From assembly GCA_019510185.1 (NCBI GenBank), contig JAEKKV010000019.1:1-64000 (forward strand): a stretch of 64,000 nt of DNA. The letters run 5' to 3'. This document shows, piece by piece, positions 17,497 through 27,274 of the stretch (its first letter is position 1; each line of letters opens with the position of its first letter). A program made the position numbers and the translations under genes. The DNA is from Verrucomicrobiota bacterium (GTDB lineage: Bacteria > Verrucomicrobiota > Verrucomicrobiia > Opitutales > Opitutaceae). The notes beneath the pieces are model-generated. The model was not told the origin of the DNA and did not search any database. It saw nothing but the letters and a program-made list of their open reading frames with translations.

Positions 17497-19507
17497 ACCA
17501 GCCGAATTGACGCTTGATGCGGAGCGGTTCGTAGAGGTCGGGGGAGAGTTCGGTGATGAAGCGGCTGGGGGTGAGCAGCATTCCGCCAGGGCCGGCTCGG
17601 GTCGCCACCTTGGGGTAGCAGAGGTAGAGTTCGTTCTTGGCGCGCGTCACGGCCACGTAGAAGAGGCGGCGCTCTTCCTCGACATCGTCGGCCTCGATGG
17701 CGCGGCGGCCGGGAAACATGCCGTCGGCCACGCCGATCAGGAAGACGACGTCGAATTCGAGTCCCTTGGACTGATGAACGGTGGTGAGCTTGACGGTATC
17801 GGGCGGGGCCTCGACGTGGCGCTCGCTGGTCTCGCCGTTCATCAGGGAAATCTGCGAAAGCATCTCGGCGATGTCGTCGAAGCGTCCGGCGAAGCCGATC
17901 AGGGCCTTCAACTCTTCGAGGCGGTCGATGTAGTCGGCGTAGGCGCCCTTGAGGTAGTCGCCGTACCAGCCGTCGATGGCGGTGGCGACGACCGACTCGG
18001 GTTTGCCGGTGCGCATGACGTCGGAGACCTGCTTGAGCGAGGCGCAGAAGCTGGCCCATTCATCTTTGGCGTCCTTCGCGACCTTGGTCTTCACGTCGTC
18101 GGTGGCGAGCGCGTCGATGAAGTCGCGCTGCATGAGTTTGGCGTGATCGTAGGCGGCGGCGTGGATTTTCTGCGCACCCTTTTCGCCGATTTTCGGAAGA
18201 AGGATGGCGATGCGCTGCCAGGCGGATTCGTTGCGGGGGTTGGCGACGAACTGAACGAAGGCGATGAGATCCTTGATGTGCTGGCGTTCGAAAAACTTCA
18301 CGCCGCTGGTGATCTGGTAGGGGATGCCGGCGCGGGAGAACGCAAGCTGCACTTCGAGCGCGTGGAAATGCGAGCGGTAGAGTATGGCGATTTCGTTGGG
18401 CGAGACGCCTTCGTCCTCGATGAGCGCGCGGGTGCGTTTGAGCACGAACTCGGCCTGCTCGCGGTCATCAATGGTCTGCACGACCATCGGCTTCTGGGAA
18501 TTTTTGCGGGAGGCGCGCAGTTCCTTGTCGAAATGGCGGCCCTTGGGTTGGGCTTCGAGAACGCCGTTGGCCAGGGCGAGAATCTGCGGGGTGGAGCGGT
18601 AGTTGGTCTCGATGCGGTGGATGACCGTGCCGGGATGCCGGTCTTCGAAGGTCATCAGGTTTTCGAAATCCGCGCCGCGCCAGGAGTAGATGCACTGGGC
18701 GTCGTCGCCCACCGCCATCACGCGATGGTGGGCGGCGAGGGCGTCCACGATCTGCGACTGGATCGTGTTGGTGTCCTGGTATTCGTCGACGAGGATGTGT
18801 TTGAAACGTCCGGTGAAATAGGCGGCGACGTCGGGCGCCTTGACGAGGAGATCGAGCCAGAGTTCGAGGAGGTCATCGTAGTCCACGACGCTTTGGGCGC
18901 GCTTCTTCTCCGCGTAGGCGGCGGCGAAGGGCGGCAGCATGAGCTTGATCTCGTCGTATTGGGGAAAGAAGCGCTCGACCGTCTCGACGATGGATTTCTG
19001 GGTGTTGCGCGCGAGCGAGAGGACGCTGAAGAGCGGACCGGGCTTAGGGTTGGTCTTGTCCTTGAAAAACAGCTTGTTCTCCGTTTCGACCACCTGCTTG
19101 AGGAGGCTTTCGGATTCGTCGGCGTCGAGAATGGTGAAATTCTTGGGCAGTCCGATGGCGTCGCCGTAGATGCGGAGGGCGCGGTTGCCGATGGAGTGGA
19201 AGGTGCCGCCCCAGAAGCGGCCGGGTTCGATGCCGGTGAGCTCCTGCACGCGGTGGAGCATTTCCTTGGCGGCCTTGTTGGTGAAGGTGAGGAGGAGGAT
19301 TTCGGCGGGGCGGACGCCTTTTGAGAGGAGATAGGCGACGCGGTAGGTGAGGGTGCGCGTCTTGCCGGAGCCGGCGCCGGCGAGGACAAGGAGCGGGCCG
19401 GGTTCCGCGGTGACGGCGTGGAACTGTTCGTCGTTCAGCGCCGCCCGGAAATCGATGGGCGGCAGACCGGGGTGGGAGGGGCGGTCGTTATCGAGGAAAA
19501 TCTCCAT
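17495..19507 (-). CDS. UvrD/Rep/PcrA-family DNA helicase
   Basis: About 670 residues from the ATG at 19507 (MEIFLDNDRPSHPG). It is a superfamily 1A 3'-5' helicase: Q-motif FRAALNDEQFHAV, Walker A LAGAGSGKTRTL, motif Ia TFTNKAAKEM, motif II VDEYQDTN, motif III GDDAQCIYSWRGAD, motif IV NYRSTPQIL, motif V VHQSKGLEFDVVF and motif VI EERRLFYVAVTRAK. The role would be strand unwinding in repair or replication restart. It is shorter at the C-terminus than UvrD (about 720). The frame is open to 19699, but that would overlap the divergent gene starting at 19620, so the internal ATG is chosen. Confidence 0.94.
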   Translation of the reverse strand: MEIFLDNDRPSHPGLPPIDFRAALNDEQFHAVTAEPGPLLVLAGAGSGKTRTLTYRVAYLLSKGVRPAEILLLTFTNKAAKEMLHRVQELTGIEPGRFWGGTFHSIGNRALRIYGDAIGLPKNFTILDADESESLLKQVVETENKLFFKDKTNPKPGPLFSVLSLARNTQKSIVETVERFFPQYDEIKLMLPPFAAAYAEKKRAQSVVDYDDLLELWLDLLVKAPDVAAYFTGRFKHILVDEYQDTNTIQSQIVDALAAHHRVMAVGDDAQCIYSWRGADFENLMTFEDRHPGTVIHRIETNYRSTPQILALANGVLEAQPKGRHFDKELRASRKNSQKPMVVQTIDDREQAEFVLKRTRALIEDEGVSPNEIAILYRSHFHALEVQLAFSRAGIPYQITSGVKFFERQHIKDLIAFVQFVANPRNESAWQRIAILLPKIGEKGAQKIHAAAYDHAKLMQRDFIDALATDDVKTKVAKDAKDEWASFCASLKQVSDVMRTGKPESVVATAIDGWYGDYLKGAYADYIDRLEELKALIGFAGRFDDIAEMLSQISLMNGETSERHVEAPPDTVKLTTVHQSKGLEFDVVFLIGVADGMFPGRRAIEADDVEEERRLFYVAVTRAKNELYLCYPKVATRAGPGGMLLTPSRFITELSPDLYEPLRIKRQFGW

Positions 19508-19619
19508 GAGTCGGGTGCACGTTCGCGCAAAGCGACCGGGAGGCAAAGAAGAATCCGGAGGCAAATCGCCGGGAAATGCCCGCTCGCCTGTCTCAAGCCG
19601 GTCGCAGTAGGCTTGTCCC

Positions 19620-21011
19620 ATGCCCCTCCCCCGTTTGACGCCCCTTTTCGCGGCGCTTTTGTCCACCCTGACTCCGGCCGTGGCCGAGCCCGCGCTCACG
19701 ATCTACAATCAGAATTTCGCCGTGGTGCGCGAAACCATACCCTTCGATTTGAAGGCGGGGATCAACCGGATGAGTTTTGCCGGCGTGACCACGCAGGTGG
19801 AGCCGGACTCGGTGGTGTTGCGCGACACGTCCGGCCAGGTCGCGTTGCGCATCCTGGAGCAAAGCTACCGCGCCGACGCCGCTTCGCAGGGGCTTTTACT
19901 TTCGCTCAACGAGGGCCGGGAAATCGATTTTCTCGTGACGGATCGGGACGCGAAGGAGTACGTGGTGAAGGGACGCGTCGTGCGCAGCGGGTACAAGGCC
20001 GGTGGCGATGCCTCGGCGCCGATCATCGAGGTGGACGGCAAACTGCGTTTCTCGCTGCCGGGGCGGCCGGTTTTCCCGTCGCTGGGAGACGATGCGATTT
20101 TGCGACCGACGTTGTCGTGGCAGTTGGACGCGGAGAAGGCCGCCAAGGTGATTGCCGAGCTCGGTTACATCACCGGCGGTCTGAGCTGGCAGGCCTCGTA
20201 CAACTTCATCGCGCCCGAGACGGGCGACCAGGTGGACATCGTCGGCTGGGTCACGGTGACCAACACCACCGGAAAAACCTTCGTCGACGCGACGGTCAAA
20301 CTCATGGCGGGCGACGTGAACCGCGTGCAGCCGCAGGTGGAAGCCTTCGACGGGATTCGGAGCAAAGCCGGGATCATGAGCCTGTCGGCCAGCCCGGTTA
20401 CGGAAAAAGCCTTCGATGAATTTCATCTCTATTCCCTGCCGCGCGCCATCACGCTGCGCGACCAGGAGACGAAGCAGGTGGAGTTTCTGCGCGCGACCGG
20501 CGTGACGGCGCCGCAGCTCTATATTTACGACCAGCAAAAGTACGGGCCCAAGGTCGCCACGGTGCGCGAGTTCAAGAACACGCAGGAAAACGGCGGCCTC
20601 GGTCTGCCCCTGCCAAAGGGGCGCACGCGGTTTTATCGTCAGGATTCCGCCGACGGGCACCTTGAATTTGTGGGCGAAAACAACATCGACCACACCGCCA
20701 AAAACGAAACGGTGCGCATCTACACGGGCGACGTGTTCGACATCGCGGTCGAGCGCAAAGCGACGGATTCCAAGCTGAGCAGCCGCTCCGACAATCGCGA
20801 GGAGGCCTACGAAATCACGTTGCGCAACCGCAAGGCCACGCCCGTTGCTGTGCGGGTGACGGAGCATTTTTATCGCTGGCCCAATTGGACGCTCGTCCAG
20901 CAGTCGGATCCTTCCGAGAAGACCGACGCGCAGACGGCCGAGTTCCTCGTGCAACTAAAACCCGACGAGGAAAAGAAGATCAGCTACCGCGTGCGCTACG
21001 ACTGGAAGTAG
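19620..21011 (+). CDS. Exported DUF4139-type protein
   Basis: A 463-residue protein with a signal peptide (MPLPRLTPLFAALLSTLTPAVAEP). The body matches the general layout of DUF4139 proteins: an early beta domain (ALTIYNQNFAVVRETIPFDLKAGINRMSF), the segment YITGGLSWQASYNFI, WVTVTNTTGKTFVDATVKLMAGDVNR, and a C-terminal beta-rich half ending in LKPDEEKKISYRVRYDW. The biochemical function of this family is not established. It is convergent with rpoN (21 nt between stop codons) and divergent from the helicase gene. Confidence 0.78.
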   Translation: MPLPRLTPLFAALLSTLTPAVAEPALTIYNQNFAVVRETIPFDLKAGINRMSFAGVTTQVEPDSVVLRDTSGQVALRILEQSYRADAASQGLLLSLNEGREIDFLVTDRDAKEYVVKGRVVRSGYKAGGDASAPIIEVDGKLRFSLPGRPVFPSLGDDAILRPTLSWQLDAEKAAKVIAELGYITGGLSWQASYNFIAPETGDQVDIVGWVTVTNTTGKTFVDATVKLMAGDVNRVQPQVEAFDGIRSKAGIMSLSASPVTEKAFDEFHLYSLPRAITLRDQETKQVEFLRATGVTAPQLYIYDQQKYGPKVATVREFKNTQENGGLGLPLPKGRTRFYRQDSADGHLEFVGENNIDHTAKNETVRIYTGDVFDIAVERKATDSKLSSRSDNREEAYEITLRNRKATPVAVRVTEHFYRWPNWTLVQQSDPSEKTDAQTAEFLVQLKPDEEKKISYRVRYDWK

Positions 21012-21032
21012 GCCCGGGCAGCCGGCGCAGGC

Positions 21033-22499
21033 TCAGAGATATTCGCGACGCAGGTTGCTGGGCAGGAGCCCGAGTTCCTCACGGTATTTGGCGACGGTGC
21101 GGCGGGCGATATTGATGCCCTTTTCCTGGAGCTTTACGACGATCTCCTGGTCGCTCAGCGGCTGGCTGCGGTCCTCGATGGTGATGAGTTCGTTGATCAT
21201 CTCCTTGACGCTGGTGTTGGAGACGGAGGCGCCGCTGTCGGCCTGATAGCCGGGCGTGAAGAAGAATTTGAAATCGAAGACGCCGTGGGGGGTCTTGATG
21301 TATTTATTGGCGATGGCGCGGCTGACGGTGGTCTCGTGGACGCCGACGGCCTCCGCGATCTGCGTCATGGTGAGCGGACGGAGCTTGGACACGCCCTCTT
21401 CGAAGAACTCGCCCTGCACCTTGATGATCTCGCGGGTGATGCGCTCGATCGTCTGCTGGCGCTGCTCGATGGAGCTGATGAGGAATTTGCCGGAGCGGAT
21501 GCGTTCACGCAGGTAATCGCGTTCCTGCTTGGAGAGAGAGCCCTTGGCGATGAGATCCTTGTAGGTGCTGGAGATGCGCAGACGGGGGATGTAATCGCTG
21601 TTGAGGTGGATCTTCCATTCGTCGCTGTCTTTTTCGACGGTTACGTCGGGAACGACCACGCGGTTGTTGTCCTCGGCGAAGCGACGGCCGGGCGCCGGGT
21701 CGAGCGCGCCGATTTCCTCGATGGCCTCCTGCACGTCGTCGGTGTGGACGCCGAGCTTGCGGGCGATTTCCGGAATGCGCCGGCGGGTGAGCAGGGTGAA
21801 GTGGTCGCGGATGATGCGGGCGGCGAGACCGTCACCATGGCCTTTGGCGGTGAGCTGGAGCAGCAGGCATTCCCCGAGGCTGGAGGCGCCAATGCCGGCG
21901 GGTTCGAAGGTCTTGAGCTGACGGACGGCTTCCTGCACGACGTCGAGCGGAAGACCGGCCTGCAGAGCGATATCCGACGGGCTTTGCGTAAGGAATCCGC
22001 GGTCGTCGATGCTGCCCACGAGATAGCTCATGGCCTTGAGAACGTCCTCGGGGGTGTCGGCCAGCTCGGCCTGACGGAGAAGGTGTTCCTGCAGCGAAGT
22101 CTCGCTCACGAGTGAGTCGAAGAAATGCTGACGACGCTCGGCGTCCTCGGCGGTGTAAGGCTGGTTGCCGCCGGCTTGGGACATGTAGTCCTTCCAGTCG
22201 TCGTCGAGCTTGGTGAGGATGTCGAATTCCTTGGAGAAATCCATCTCCTCGCGGTTGTCGGCGCCCTCGCCGCTTTCGTTGTTGTCGTTAGCGCTGTCCG
22301 TTCGCTCCTGGTCGAGGCTCACGCCTTCCATGGGAAGCTCCTCAAGCGTGGGATTGCTTTGCAGCTCCTCTTGGATGACGGAGCGCAGGTCGAGGGCGGC
22401 GACCTGGAGAATCTTGAGCGAATGCCGCAGCTGCGGCGCGAGAACGAGGGACTGGTTCTGGCGCTGACGGAGGTCTTGGCTGAAGCCGGGGCCGCTCAT
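21033..22499 (-). CDS. rpoN: RNA polymerase sigma-54 factor
   Basis: A 488-residue sigma factor that directs RNA polymerase to -24/-12 promoters, which need AAA+ activators and commonly serve nitrogen metabolism. Region I is glutamine/leucine-rich ([29 protein letters not shown]); an acidic region II follows (residues 60-90); region III contains the core- and DNA-binding parts ([31 protein letters not shown]) and ends in the RpoN box [13 protein letters not shown]. The protein is complete. Its start overlaps the stop of the upstream kinase gene by 4 nt (ATGA), so the two are translationally coupled. No enhancer-binding activator is in the window. Confidence 0.96.
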   Translation of the reverse strand: MSGPGFSQDLRQRQNQSLVLAPQLRHSLKILQVAALDLRSVIQEELQSNPTLEELPMEGVSLDQERTDSANDNNESGEGADNREEMDFSKEFDILTKLDDDWKDYMSQAGGNQPYTAEDAERRQHFFDSLVSETSLQEHLLRQAELADTPEDVLKAMSYLVGSIDDRGFLTQSPSDIALQAGLPLDVVQEAVRQLKTFEPAGIGASSLGECLLLQLTAKGHGDGLAARIIRDHFTLLTRRRIPEIARKLGVHTDDVQEAIEEIGALDPAPGRRFAEDNNRVVVPDVTVEKDSDEWKIHLNSDYIPRLRISSTYKDLIAKGSLSKQERDYLRERIRSGKFLISSIEQRQQTIERITREIIKVQGEFFEEGVSKLRPLTMTQIAEAVGVHETTVSRAIANKYIKTPHGVFDFKFFFTPGYQADSGASVSNTSVKEMINELITIEDRSQPLSDQEIVVKLQEKGINIARRTVAKYREELGLLPSNLRREYL

Positions 22500-23455
22500 G
22501 AAGTTTGGGAGGATTGGGCGGGGGCCACGCCCATGATTTCCTTGAGGTAGACGCCGAGCTTTTCGTTGGTCGGGCCGTAACCGTCGCTGTAAAGATAGAG
22601 CTCAAGGTCGTTGAGCATGTCGTAGGCGCAGGCGTAGCGTTTGTCGCGGTCGCGCTGGAAGGCTTTTTGCAGGATCGCCTCCAGCTTCGGGTTGATCTCC
22701 GGGCGCAGCGAGGCGAACTGCGGGATCGGCAGCGTCAGGATGTTCTTGCGGGAAACGAGACGGTCGGCGTCGCGAAAGATGTTCCGGCCGAGAAGCAGTT
22801 CGGAAAGGACGATGCCGAGGGGAAAGAGATCGGCGCGCGCATCGGTCACGGCGTAACTGGCCTGCTCGGGGGAAAGATACTCATCCTTTCCCGCGATGAC
22901 CTTGCCTTCCTCATTGTACATGAGGTCGAGGGCCTTCGCGATGCCGAAGTCGGTGAGCTTCACATCGCCTTCGGTGGCGATCATGACGTTTTTCGGACCG
23001 ATGTCGCGATGCACGATGCCGAGCAGCCGGCCCTCGGTGTCGCGTTTCTGGTGGGCGTAGGTGAGGCCGCGCGCGATGCGGGAAACAATGAAGGCGGCGA
23101 TGTCCACCGGCATGAGTCGGCCGAGGGCGGCGTGACGCTCCAGGAACTGCTCCAGATTCACCCCCTGCACGTATTCCATCACCATGAAATATTGTCCGCC
23201 GATCTGGCCGAGGTGGTACGTCTGGACGATATTCGTGTGGATCAGATTGGCGACGAGCCGGGCTTCACCTATGAAATTTTTTTGGAATTCGGGGATCGTC
23301 GAGTATTCCTCGCGGATGAGTTTTACCGCGACGGTCTTGGTGAATCCACCCGCCCCCCGCTGCACGGCCTCATACACCACTCCCATGCCGCCTTCCGCAA
23401 TGGTGCGGGTCATCTCGTAGTGCAGCTCGTTGAAGATGTGTTTGATCGCGGCCAC
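22496..23455 (-). CDS. Hanks-type Ser/Thr protein kinase
   Basis: A 319-residue protein that is almost only a kinase domain, with no transmembrane segment or sensory extension. The glycine loop is [10 protein letters not shown], the ATP-anchoring lysine is Lys45 in VAVKLIREE, the catalytic loop is HRDIGPKN (Asp151, Asn156), the metal-binding motif is DFG (Asp169), and the activation segment ends in [10 protein letters not shown]. All essential residues are present, so it should be active in the cytoplasm. Its gene overlaps rpoN by 4 nt, which suggests joint expression and possibly a functional link to sigma-54. The C-terminal tail (about residues 275-319) is not a known domain. Confidence 0.93.
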   Translation of the reverse strand: MAAIKHIFNELHYEMTRTIAEGGMGVVYEAVQRGAGGFTKTVAVKLIREEYSTIPEFQKNFIGEARLVANLIHTNIVQTYHLGQIGGQYFMVMEYVQGVNLEQFLERHAALGRLMPVDIAAFIVSRIARGLTYAHQKRDTEGRLLGIVHRDIGPKNVMIATEGDVKLTDFGIAKALDLMYNEEGKVIAGKDEYLSPEQASYAVTDARADLFPLGIVLSELLLGRNIFRDADRLVSRKNILTLPIPQFASLRPEINPKLEAILQKAFQRDRDKRYACAYDMLNDLELYLYSDGYGPTNEKLGVYLKEIMGVAPAQSSQTS

Positions 23456-23565
23456 GAGCCCTGAGGGAAGGGCAGAGCCGGGGCGCTGGCAAGAGGCGAA
23501 ATGCGATCTAGCACGGAAATTGCTACACGGATTGACAGTAGTCGATGCAGGCGTAGCTTCCCGCC

Positions 23566-23883
23566 ATGATTACGCTGAGTCCCCGCGCGGCCAACCAAGT
23601 GCGCACCATGCAAGCGGAGCTGCCGGCCAACGGCCGTCCGCTACGGGTGTTGATCGAGACGGGCGGATGCTCGGGCTTCCAATATGGGATGTCGTTCGAC
23701 GATCCCAAGCCCGACGACCAATCCTTCGAGAGCGAAGGCATCACGATCGTGATCGATCCCGCCAGCCTGGCCTACCTGAACGGCTCGCACATCGATTTTG
23801 ACGACGGCCTGCACGGGAAGGGATTTGAAATCAAAAATCCCAACGCCCAGAGCACCTGTGGTTGCGGAAAGTCGTTTAGCTGA
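23566..23883 (+). CDS. IscA/ErpA/HesB-family A-type iron-sulfur carrier
   Basis: A 105-residue A-type carrier that binds and hands on iron-sulfur clusters to apo-proteins. The three ligand cysteines are present: Cys35 in [11 protein letters not shown], and Cys98 and Cys100 in STCGCGKSF. Length and motif spacing are those of IscA/ErpA. It stands alone between the divergent kinase-rpoN unit and the convergent ubiE gene, about 13 kb from the suf operon. Which member of the family (ErpA, IscA or SufA) cannot be decided from sequence alone. Confidence 0.93.
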   Translation: MITLSPRAANQVRTMQAELPANGRPLRVLIETGGCSGFQYGMSFDDPKPDDQSFESEGITIVIDPASLAYLNGSHIDFDDGLHGKGFEIKNPNAQSTCGCGKSFS

Positions 23884-23916
23884 GAACGCGGCGGGGCGAG
23901 GTTGCGCCGATGGCGC

Positions 23917-24618
23917 TCAGGCTTGTTTGACGGCCGTGTGGAGCGCCACGATGCCCAACGTCATCCGGCTCACGCGCACGTCCGCAAACCCGGCTTCGAC
24001 GATTTCCCCCGTCATCGTTTGATAATCGGGATAATGCTCGATGGAGGTGTTGAGATAGTCGTAGGCGTCCCGGTCCCCGGTGACGAGGCCGGCGAACACG
24101 GGAAGGATGTGCTTCAGGTAGAAATAGTAGACCGGTTTGAACCAGCGGTTGGGTTGGGAAAACTCCAGCACGAAGAGGCGGCCGCCCGGACGGAGCACGC
24201 GGTTCATCTCGCGAAGGGCACGCAGGCGGTCGGCCATGTTGCGCAGGCCGAAGGAGATCGTCACGGCATCGAAGGTCGCATCCGCCAGCGGCAACGCGAG
24301 CCCGTCGCCCTGCTGGAACATCACATTGGTGTAACGGCCGCTGGCCTGCTGTTTTAACCCGGCTTCGTCGAGCATGGGCTGACAGAAATCCATGCCGATG
24401 ATCCGGGTCGTCGCCGGAAGGCGGTTGCTCAAGGCGAAAGCCACGTCACCGCTGCCGGTGGCGAGATCGAGAACATCCCGCGGTTCGGTGCGCCGCACCG
24501 CGCCGACCAACCGGCGGCGCCACCACGTGTCCACGCCACCGCTCAACAGGTGGTTGGCCACGTCGTAACGACGGGCAATGCGGGAAAACATGGAATTGAC
24601 GGCGACAGGATCGGGCAT
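23917..24618 (-). CDS. ubiE: Demethylmenaquinone/ubiquinone methyltransferase (UbiE/MenG)
   Basis: About 233 residues from the ATG at 24618. It is a class I SAM-dependent methyltransferase with family-specific motifs MFSRIARRYDVANHLLSGGVDTWWRRR, motif I VLDLATGSGDVAFAL, YTNVMFQQGDGLALPLADATFDAVTISFGLRN and LRPGGRLFVLEFSQP. It methylates demethylmenaquinone (and, where present, the ubiquinone precursor). Given the likely lineage, the menaquinone role is more probable. A TTG 15 nt further upstream is open but the ATG fits the family start. It converges with the IscA-type gene. Confidence 0.94.
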   Translation of the reverse strand: MPDPVAVNSMFSRIARRYDVANHLLSGGVDTWWRRRLVGAVRRTEPRDVLDLATGSGDVAFALSNRLPATTRIIGMDFCQPMLDEAGLKQQASGRYTNVMFQQGDGLALPLADATFDAVTISFGLRNMADRLRALREMNRVLRPGGRLFVLEFSQPNRWFKPVYYFYLKHILPVFAGLVTGDRDAYDYLNTSIEHYPDYQTMTGEIVEAGFADVRVSRMTLGIVALHTAVKQA

Positions 24619-25045
24619 GGTGAAAGAAACCAAAGCCGGATGCTCTAATCGTTCGGACAGGCACGGGACGAGCTAAAAGCAGTCGCCCCTTTTCGCGACA
24701 GTCGTGCGGAATGCAACTGGGCGGCGCAGGGGAAAATCCAATACACCGTAAAATGCAGAAACGGTTTTCATTTCCAAATTCCTAAATTCTCCAGCAAGGG
24801 ATGGAAATGAAGGCTCGATCGGCGCAATCGTGATTTGGAAGTTCCGATACATCAAAAAAATGCCAAAGGTTAAGAAAAAGCGGAACTTTTGATTATATTT
24901 CACATCTGCTAGCCAATGATTCGCTGTGTCTTGCGTTTTTTTTAGCGAATTTTTAAAACAAAAATCAACCTAACGAGTTGACGTAATTGAAGACTGGGAA
25001 ATTACTTATACAAACCATTCACGACCCCCAAACAAGGAAAACACT
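24619..25045. other. AT-rich intergenic region upstream of the HU gene
   Basis: About 427 nt without a credible gene. It is much more AT-rich than its surroundings, especially 24720-25020. It should hold the promoters for ubiE (minus) and HU (plus). TTGACG at 24978-24983 and TATACA at 25007-25012 look like promoter elements but are 23 nt apart, beyond the usual 16-19, so the pairing is tentative. An AAGGA ribosome binding site for HU lies at 25034-25038. I see no tRNA or recognisable riboswitch. Confidence 0.5.
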
Positions 25046-25354
25046 ATGTCCACCAACCTGACCAAGCGCGAAATCGTCCTCGAAATCTACGAGAAGACTG
25101 GGTTCCCCCAAAAAGAAGTCGTCGCCACCGTGCAGATGACCCTCGACATCATTCAGAAGGCTTTGGCCGATGGCCGCAATGTGGAGCTACGCAACTTCGG
25201 CGTGCTGGAAGTCCAGAAGCGCAAGTCGCGTATCGGCCGCAATCCCAACAAGCCCGAAGCCGAAGTCGTCATCCCCGAGCGCGCGGTGGTGAAGTTCAAG
25301 TCGGGCAAGATTCTCAAGCAGATGCTTAAGAAGCTCGATATTACGAAGCTCTGA
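25046..25354 (+). CDS. HU/IHF-family DNA-binding protein
   Basis: A 102-residue nucleoid protein of the HU/IHF type that bends and compacts DNA as a dimer. The family pattern is clear: LTKREIVLEIYEKTGFPQKEVVATVQMTLDIIQKAL, then VELRNFGVLEVQKRKSRIGRNPNKPEAEVVIPERAVVKFKSGK, where the RIGRNP arm inserts into the minor groove. The C-terminal extension (KQMLKKLDITKL) is slightly longer than in typical 90-residue HU. An AAGGA sequence 8 nt upstream supports the start. It is a single gene ended by a strong terminator. Confidence 0.95.
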   Translation: MSTNLTKREIVLEIYEKTGFPQKEVVATVQMTLDIIQKALADGRNVELRNFGVLEVQKRKSRIGRNPNKPEAEVVIPERAVVKFKSGKILKQMLKKLDITKL

Positions 25355-25376
25355 TCGGATAGCGTCTGCATCACGC

Positions 25377-25405
25377 AAAGGCCGGCATCGCTGCCGGCCT
25401 TTTTT
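25377..25405 (+). terminator. Intrinsic terminator of the HU gene
   Basis: AAGGCCGGCA (25378-25387) pairs perfectly with TGCCGGCCTT (25392-25401) around TCGC, followed directly by a T-tract to 25405. It sits 23 nt after the stop codon. Confidence 0.92.
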
Positions 25406-25501
25406 GCGTCCGGACGCGGCTGCCTGCGCCGCACCCTTTGTCGGCCGCCGCTATTTTTATATTCGCCCTTGGCGGGGGCGTTTCCAAGTTTCTCCGGTTC
25501 C

Positions 25502-26821
25502 ATGGCCCAGTTTCAGTCCCTTCCCGGTTTCCGTGAGTTCTATCCCGAGGCGTTTGCGCGTCGGAATCACATTTTCCGTCTCTGGCGGCAGACTGCGAAT
25601 ACCTTTGGCTTTCAGGAGTATGACGCGCCTGTCCTCGAGCCGCTCGAACTCTACAAGACGAAATCGGGCGATGAAATCGAGGCCCAGCTTTTCAGCTTCA
25701 CGGACAAAGGCGGACGCGAGGTCGCGCTGCGCCCGGAGATGACGCCCACGGTGTGCCGCTTGGTCGGGGCCAAGGCCAATGCGCTCAAGCGTCCCATCAA
25801 GTGGTTCAGCATCGCGGAATTCTATCGCTACGAACGCGCCCAGAAAGGACGCGAGCGCGCATTTTTCCAATTTAACGCCGATATCTTCGGCGAGCCGGGC
25901 CCCGAGGCGGAAATCGAGCTGATCGGCCTGCTCGTGCAGTGCATCCGATCCTTCGGTCTGACCGCGCAGGATTTCTATGTGCGCCTGAGCGACCGCAACC
26001 TGTGGTTTTACTATCTCGAAGCACTGGGGTTCACCGAGGCGCAGACGAGGGGCATCTTGGGTGCGATCGACAAATACGAGAAGATGGGCGACGACGCCTT
26101 CAATGCCTACACCGAGACGCACGGTGCGCTCGCGCCGGAGTCGAAGGACAAGATCCTCGCTTTCCTGGGCGTGAAAAGCCTGGCCGCGTTGGAGCAGATT
26201 CTGGCGAGCATCGGCGGCGAAAAACTCGCCGCACGTCTGCTCGATTGGCGCAAGCTGCTCGGCGGTCTTGAGGCGATGGGCCTGGCGGACTTCGTCGAGG
26301 TGGATTTCGGTGTCGTGCGCGGACTGGCCTATTACACGGGCTTTGTGTTCGAGGCGTTCGATCGCAAGGGAGAGCTGCGCGCCATCGCGGGTGGCGGCCG
26401 TTACAACGATCTCGTGGCCAAGCTCGGCGGACCCGACCTGCCGGCGGTGGGTTTCGCGATCGGCGACGTGACCATGGGCCTGTTGCTGGAACAGCGCGGT
26501 CTCATGCCGGCCTTTGTGCAAACGACGGATGTGTACGCGGTGATCGGCGGCGAGGCGGAGCGCGCGGCGGCGTTTGGCGATATTTTCGCGCTGCGGGCCG
26601 GCGGCTATCGGGTGGAATACCCGCTGAAGGACGCGGCTTTTGGCAAACAGTTCAAGGCGGCGGCCGAGTCGGGCGCGAAGCTCGCATTAATTTACGGCAC
26701 CGAGGAACTGGCCAAGGGCGTGGTGAAAATCCGCGACCTCTCCGATCGCAGCGAGCACGAGGTGCCGCGCGATCAGGTGTTCGCGGCGGTCCGTGATTTC
26801 TTCTCCGGCGGCGCGGAGTGA
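25502..26821 (+). CDS. hisS: Histidine--tRNA ligase
   Basis: About 439 residues from the ATG at 25502. It is a class II aminoacyl-tRNA synthetase charging tRNA-His. Motif 2 is FYRYERAQKGRERAFFQFN, the histidine-specific signature is VRGLAYYTGFVFEA, motif 3 is LPAVGFAIGDVTM, and the C-terminal 90 residues form the anticodon-binding domain (VYAVIGGEAERAAAFGDIFALR). The presence of that domain argues against the HisZ paralogue. The frame is open 33 nt further upstream, but MAQFQSLPGFREFYP matches the family start. It converges with the cytidine deaminase gene, with only 2 nt between stop codons. Confidence 0.93.
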   Translation: MAQFQSLPGFREFYPEAFARRNHIFRLWRQTANTFGFQEYDAPVLEPLELYKTKSGDEIEAQLFSFTDKGGREVALRPEMTPTVCRLVGAKANALKRPIKWFSIAEFYRYERAQKGRERAFFQFNADIFGEPGPEAEIELIGLLVQCIRSFGLTAQDFYVRLSDRNLWFYYLEALGFTEAQTRGILGAIDKYEKMGDDAFNAYTETHGALAPESKDKILAFLGVKSLAALEQILASIGGEKLAARLLDWRKLLGGLEAMGLADFVEVDFGVVRGLAYYTGFVFEAFDRKGELRAIAGGGRYNDLVAKLGGPDLPAVGFAIGDVTMGLLLEQRGLMPAFVQTTDVYAVIGGEAERAAAFGDIFALRAGGYRVEYPLKDAAFGKQFKAAAESGAKLALIYGTEELAKGVVKIRDLSDRSEHEVPRDQVFAAVRDFFSGGAE

Positions 26822-26823
26822 AC

Positions 26824-27228
26824 TCAGCCCAGGTTTCCCGGCCCGAAGGCGCCGGGGAGCAGGGTGTCGAGCGTCAGATCGAGGCGGTCGTCGGAATCGC
26901 AGATCGAGAGAACGCGCGCTTGCGGGCCGAATTCGTTGATCACCTGGCGGCAGGCGCCGCAAGGCGGCGTCACCGTGGGCGTCGGCGTGTAAACCACGAC
27001 GCATGTGATTTTCCGCTCGCCGGCGGTGGCGGCGGTGAAAATGGCGGAGCGTTCGGCGCAGTTGCACAGGCCGAAGGAAGCGTTCTCCACGTTCACGCCG
27101 GCGTAGATTTTGCCCGAGCCGGTCAGCACGGCCGCGCCGACGGCAAACTGCGAATAGGGCGAGTACGAGGCTTTGGCGGCGCCGCGCGCGGTTTTTGCAA
27201 GGCGGCGAAGAAGAGTGGCGGAGATCAT
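26824..27228 (-). CDS. cdd: Cytidine deaminase
   Basis: About 134 residues from the ATG at 27228. It hydrolyses cytidine or deoxycytidine to uridine in pyrimidine salvage. The zinc site is complete: the CAE motif in NCAERSAIF (zinc cysteine and catalytic glutamate) and PCGACRQ (two zinc cysteines). SYSPYSQFAVGAAVLTGSGKIYAGVNVENASFGL is the usual substrate-binding N-terminal part. Length is that of the homotetrameric form. The frame stays open upstream to 27522, but that part overlaps the next gene's 3' end and is not family sequence. The upstream S9-like gene ends 46 nt away on the same strand. Confidence 0.93.
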   Translation of the reverse strand: MISATLLRRLAKTARGAAKASYSPYSQFAVGAAVLTGSGKIYAGVNVENASFGLCNCAERSAIFTAATAGERKITCVVVYTPTPTVTPPCGACRQVINEFGPQARVLSICDSDDRLDLTLDTLLPGAFGPGNLG

Positions 27229-27274
27229 GAAGGATGGGATCGGGATACTCCGCAGCCGCACGGATTTTGGGAGA

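Noticed and set aside
17495..19699. A longer helicase starting at 19699
   Set aside because: It would overlap the divergent exported protein gene at 19620 and adds no helicase sequence.
24619..25045. A small gene (about 76 codons, minus strand) in the AT-rich region before HU
   Set aside because: No ribosome binding site or recognisable family, and it is best explained as chance in AT-rich spacer.
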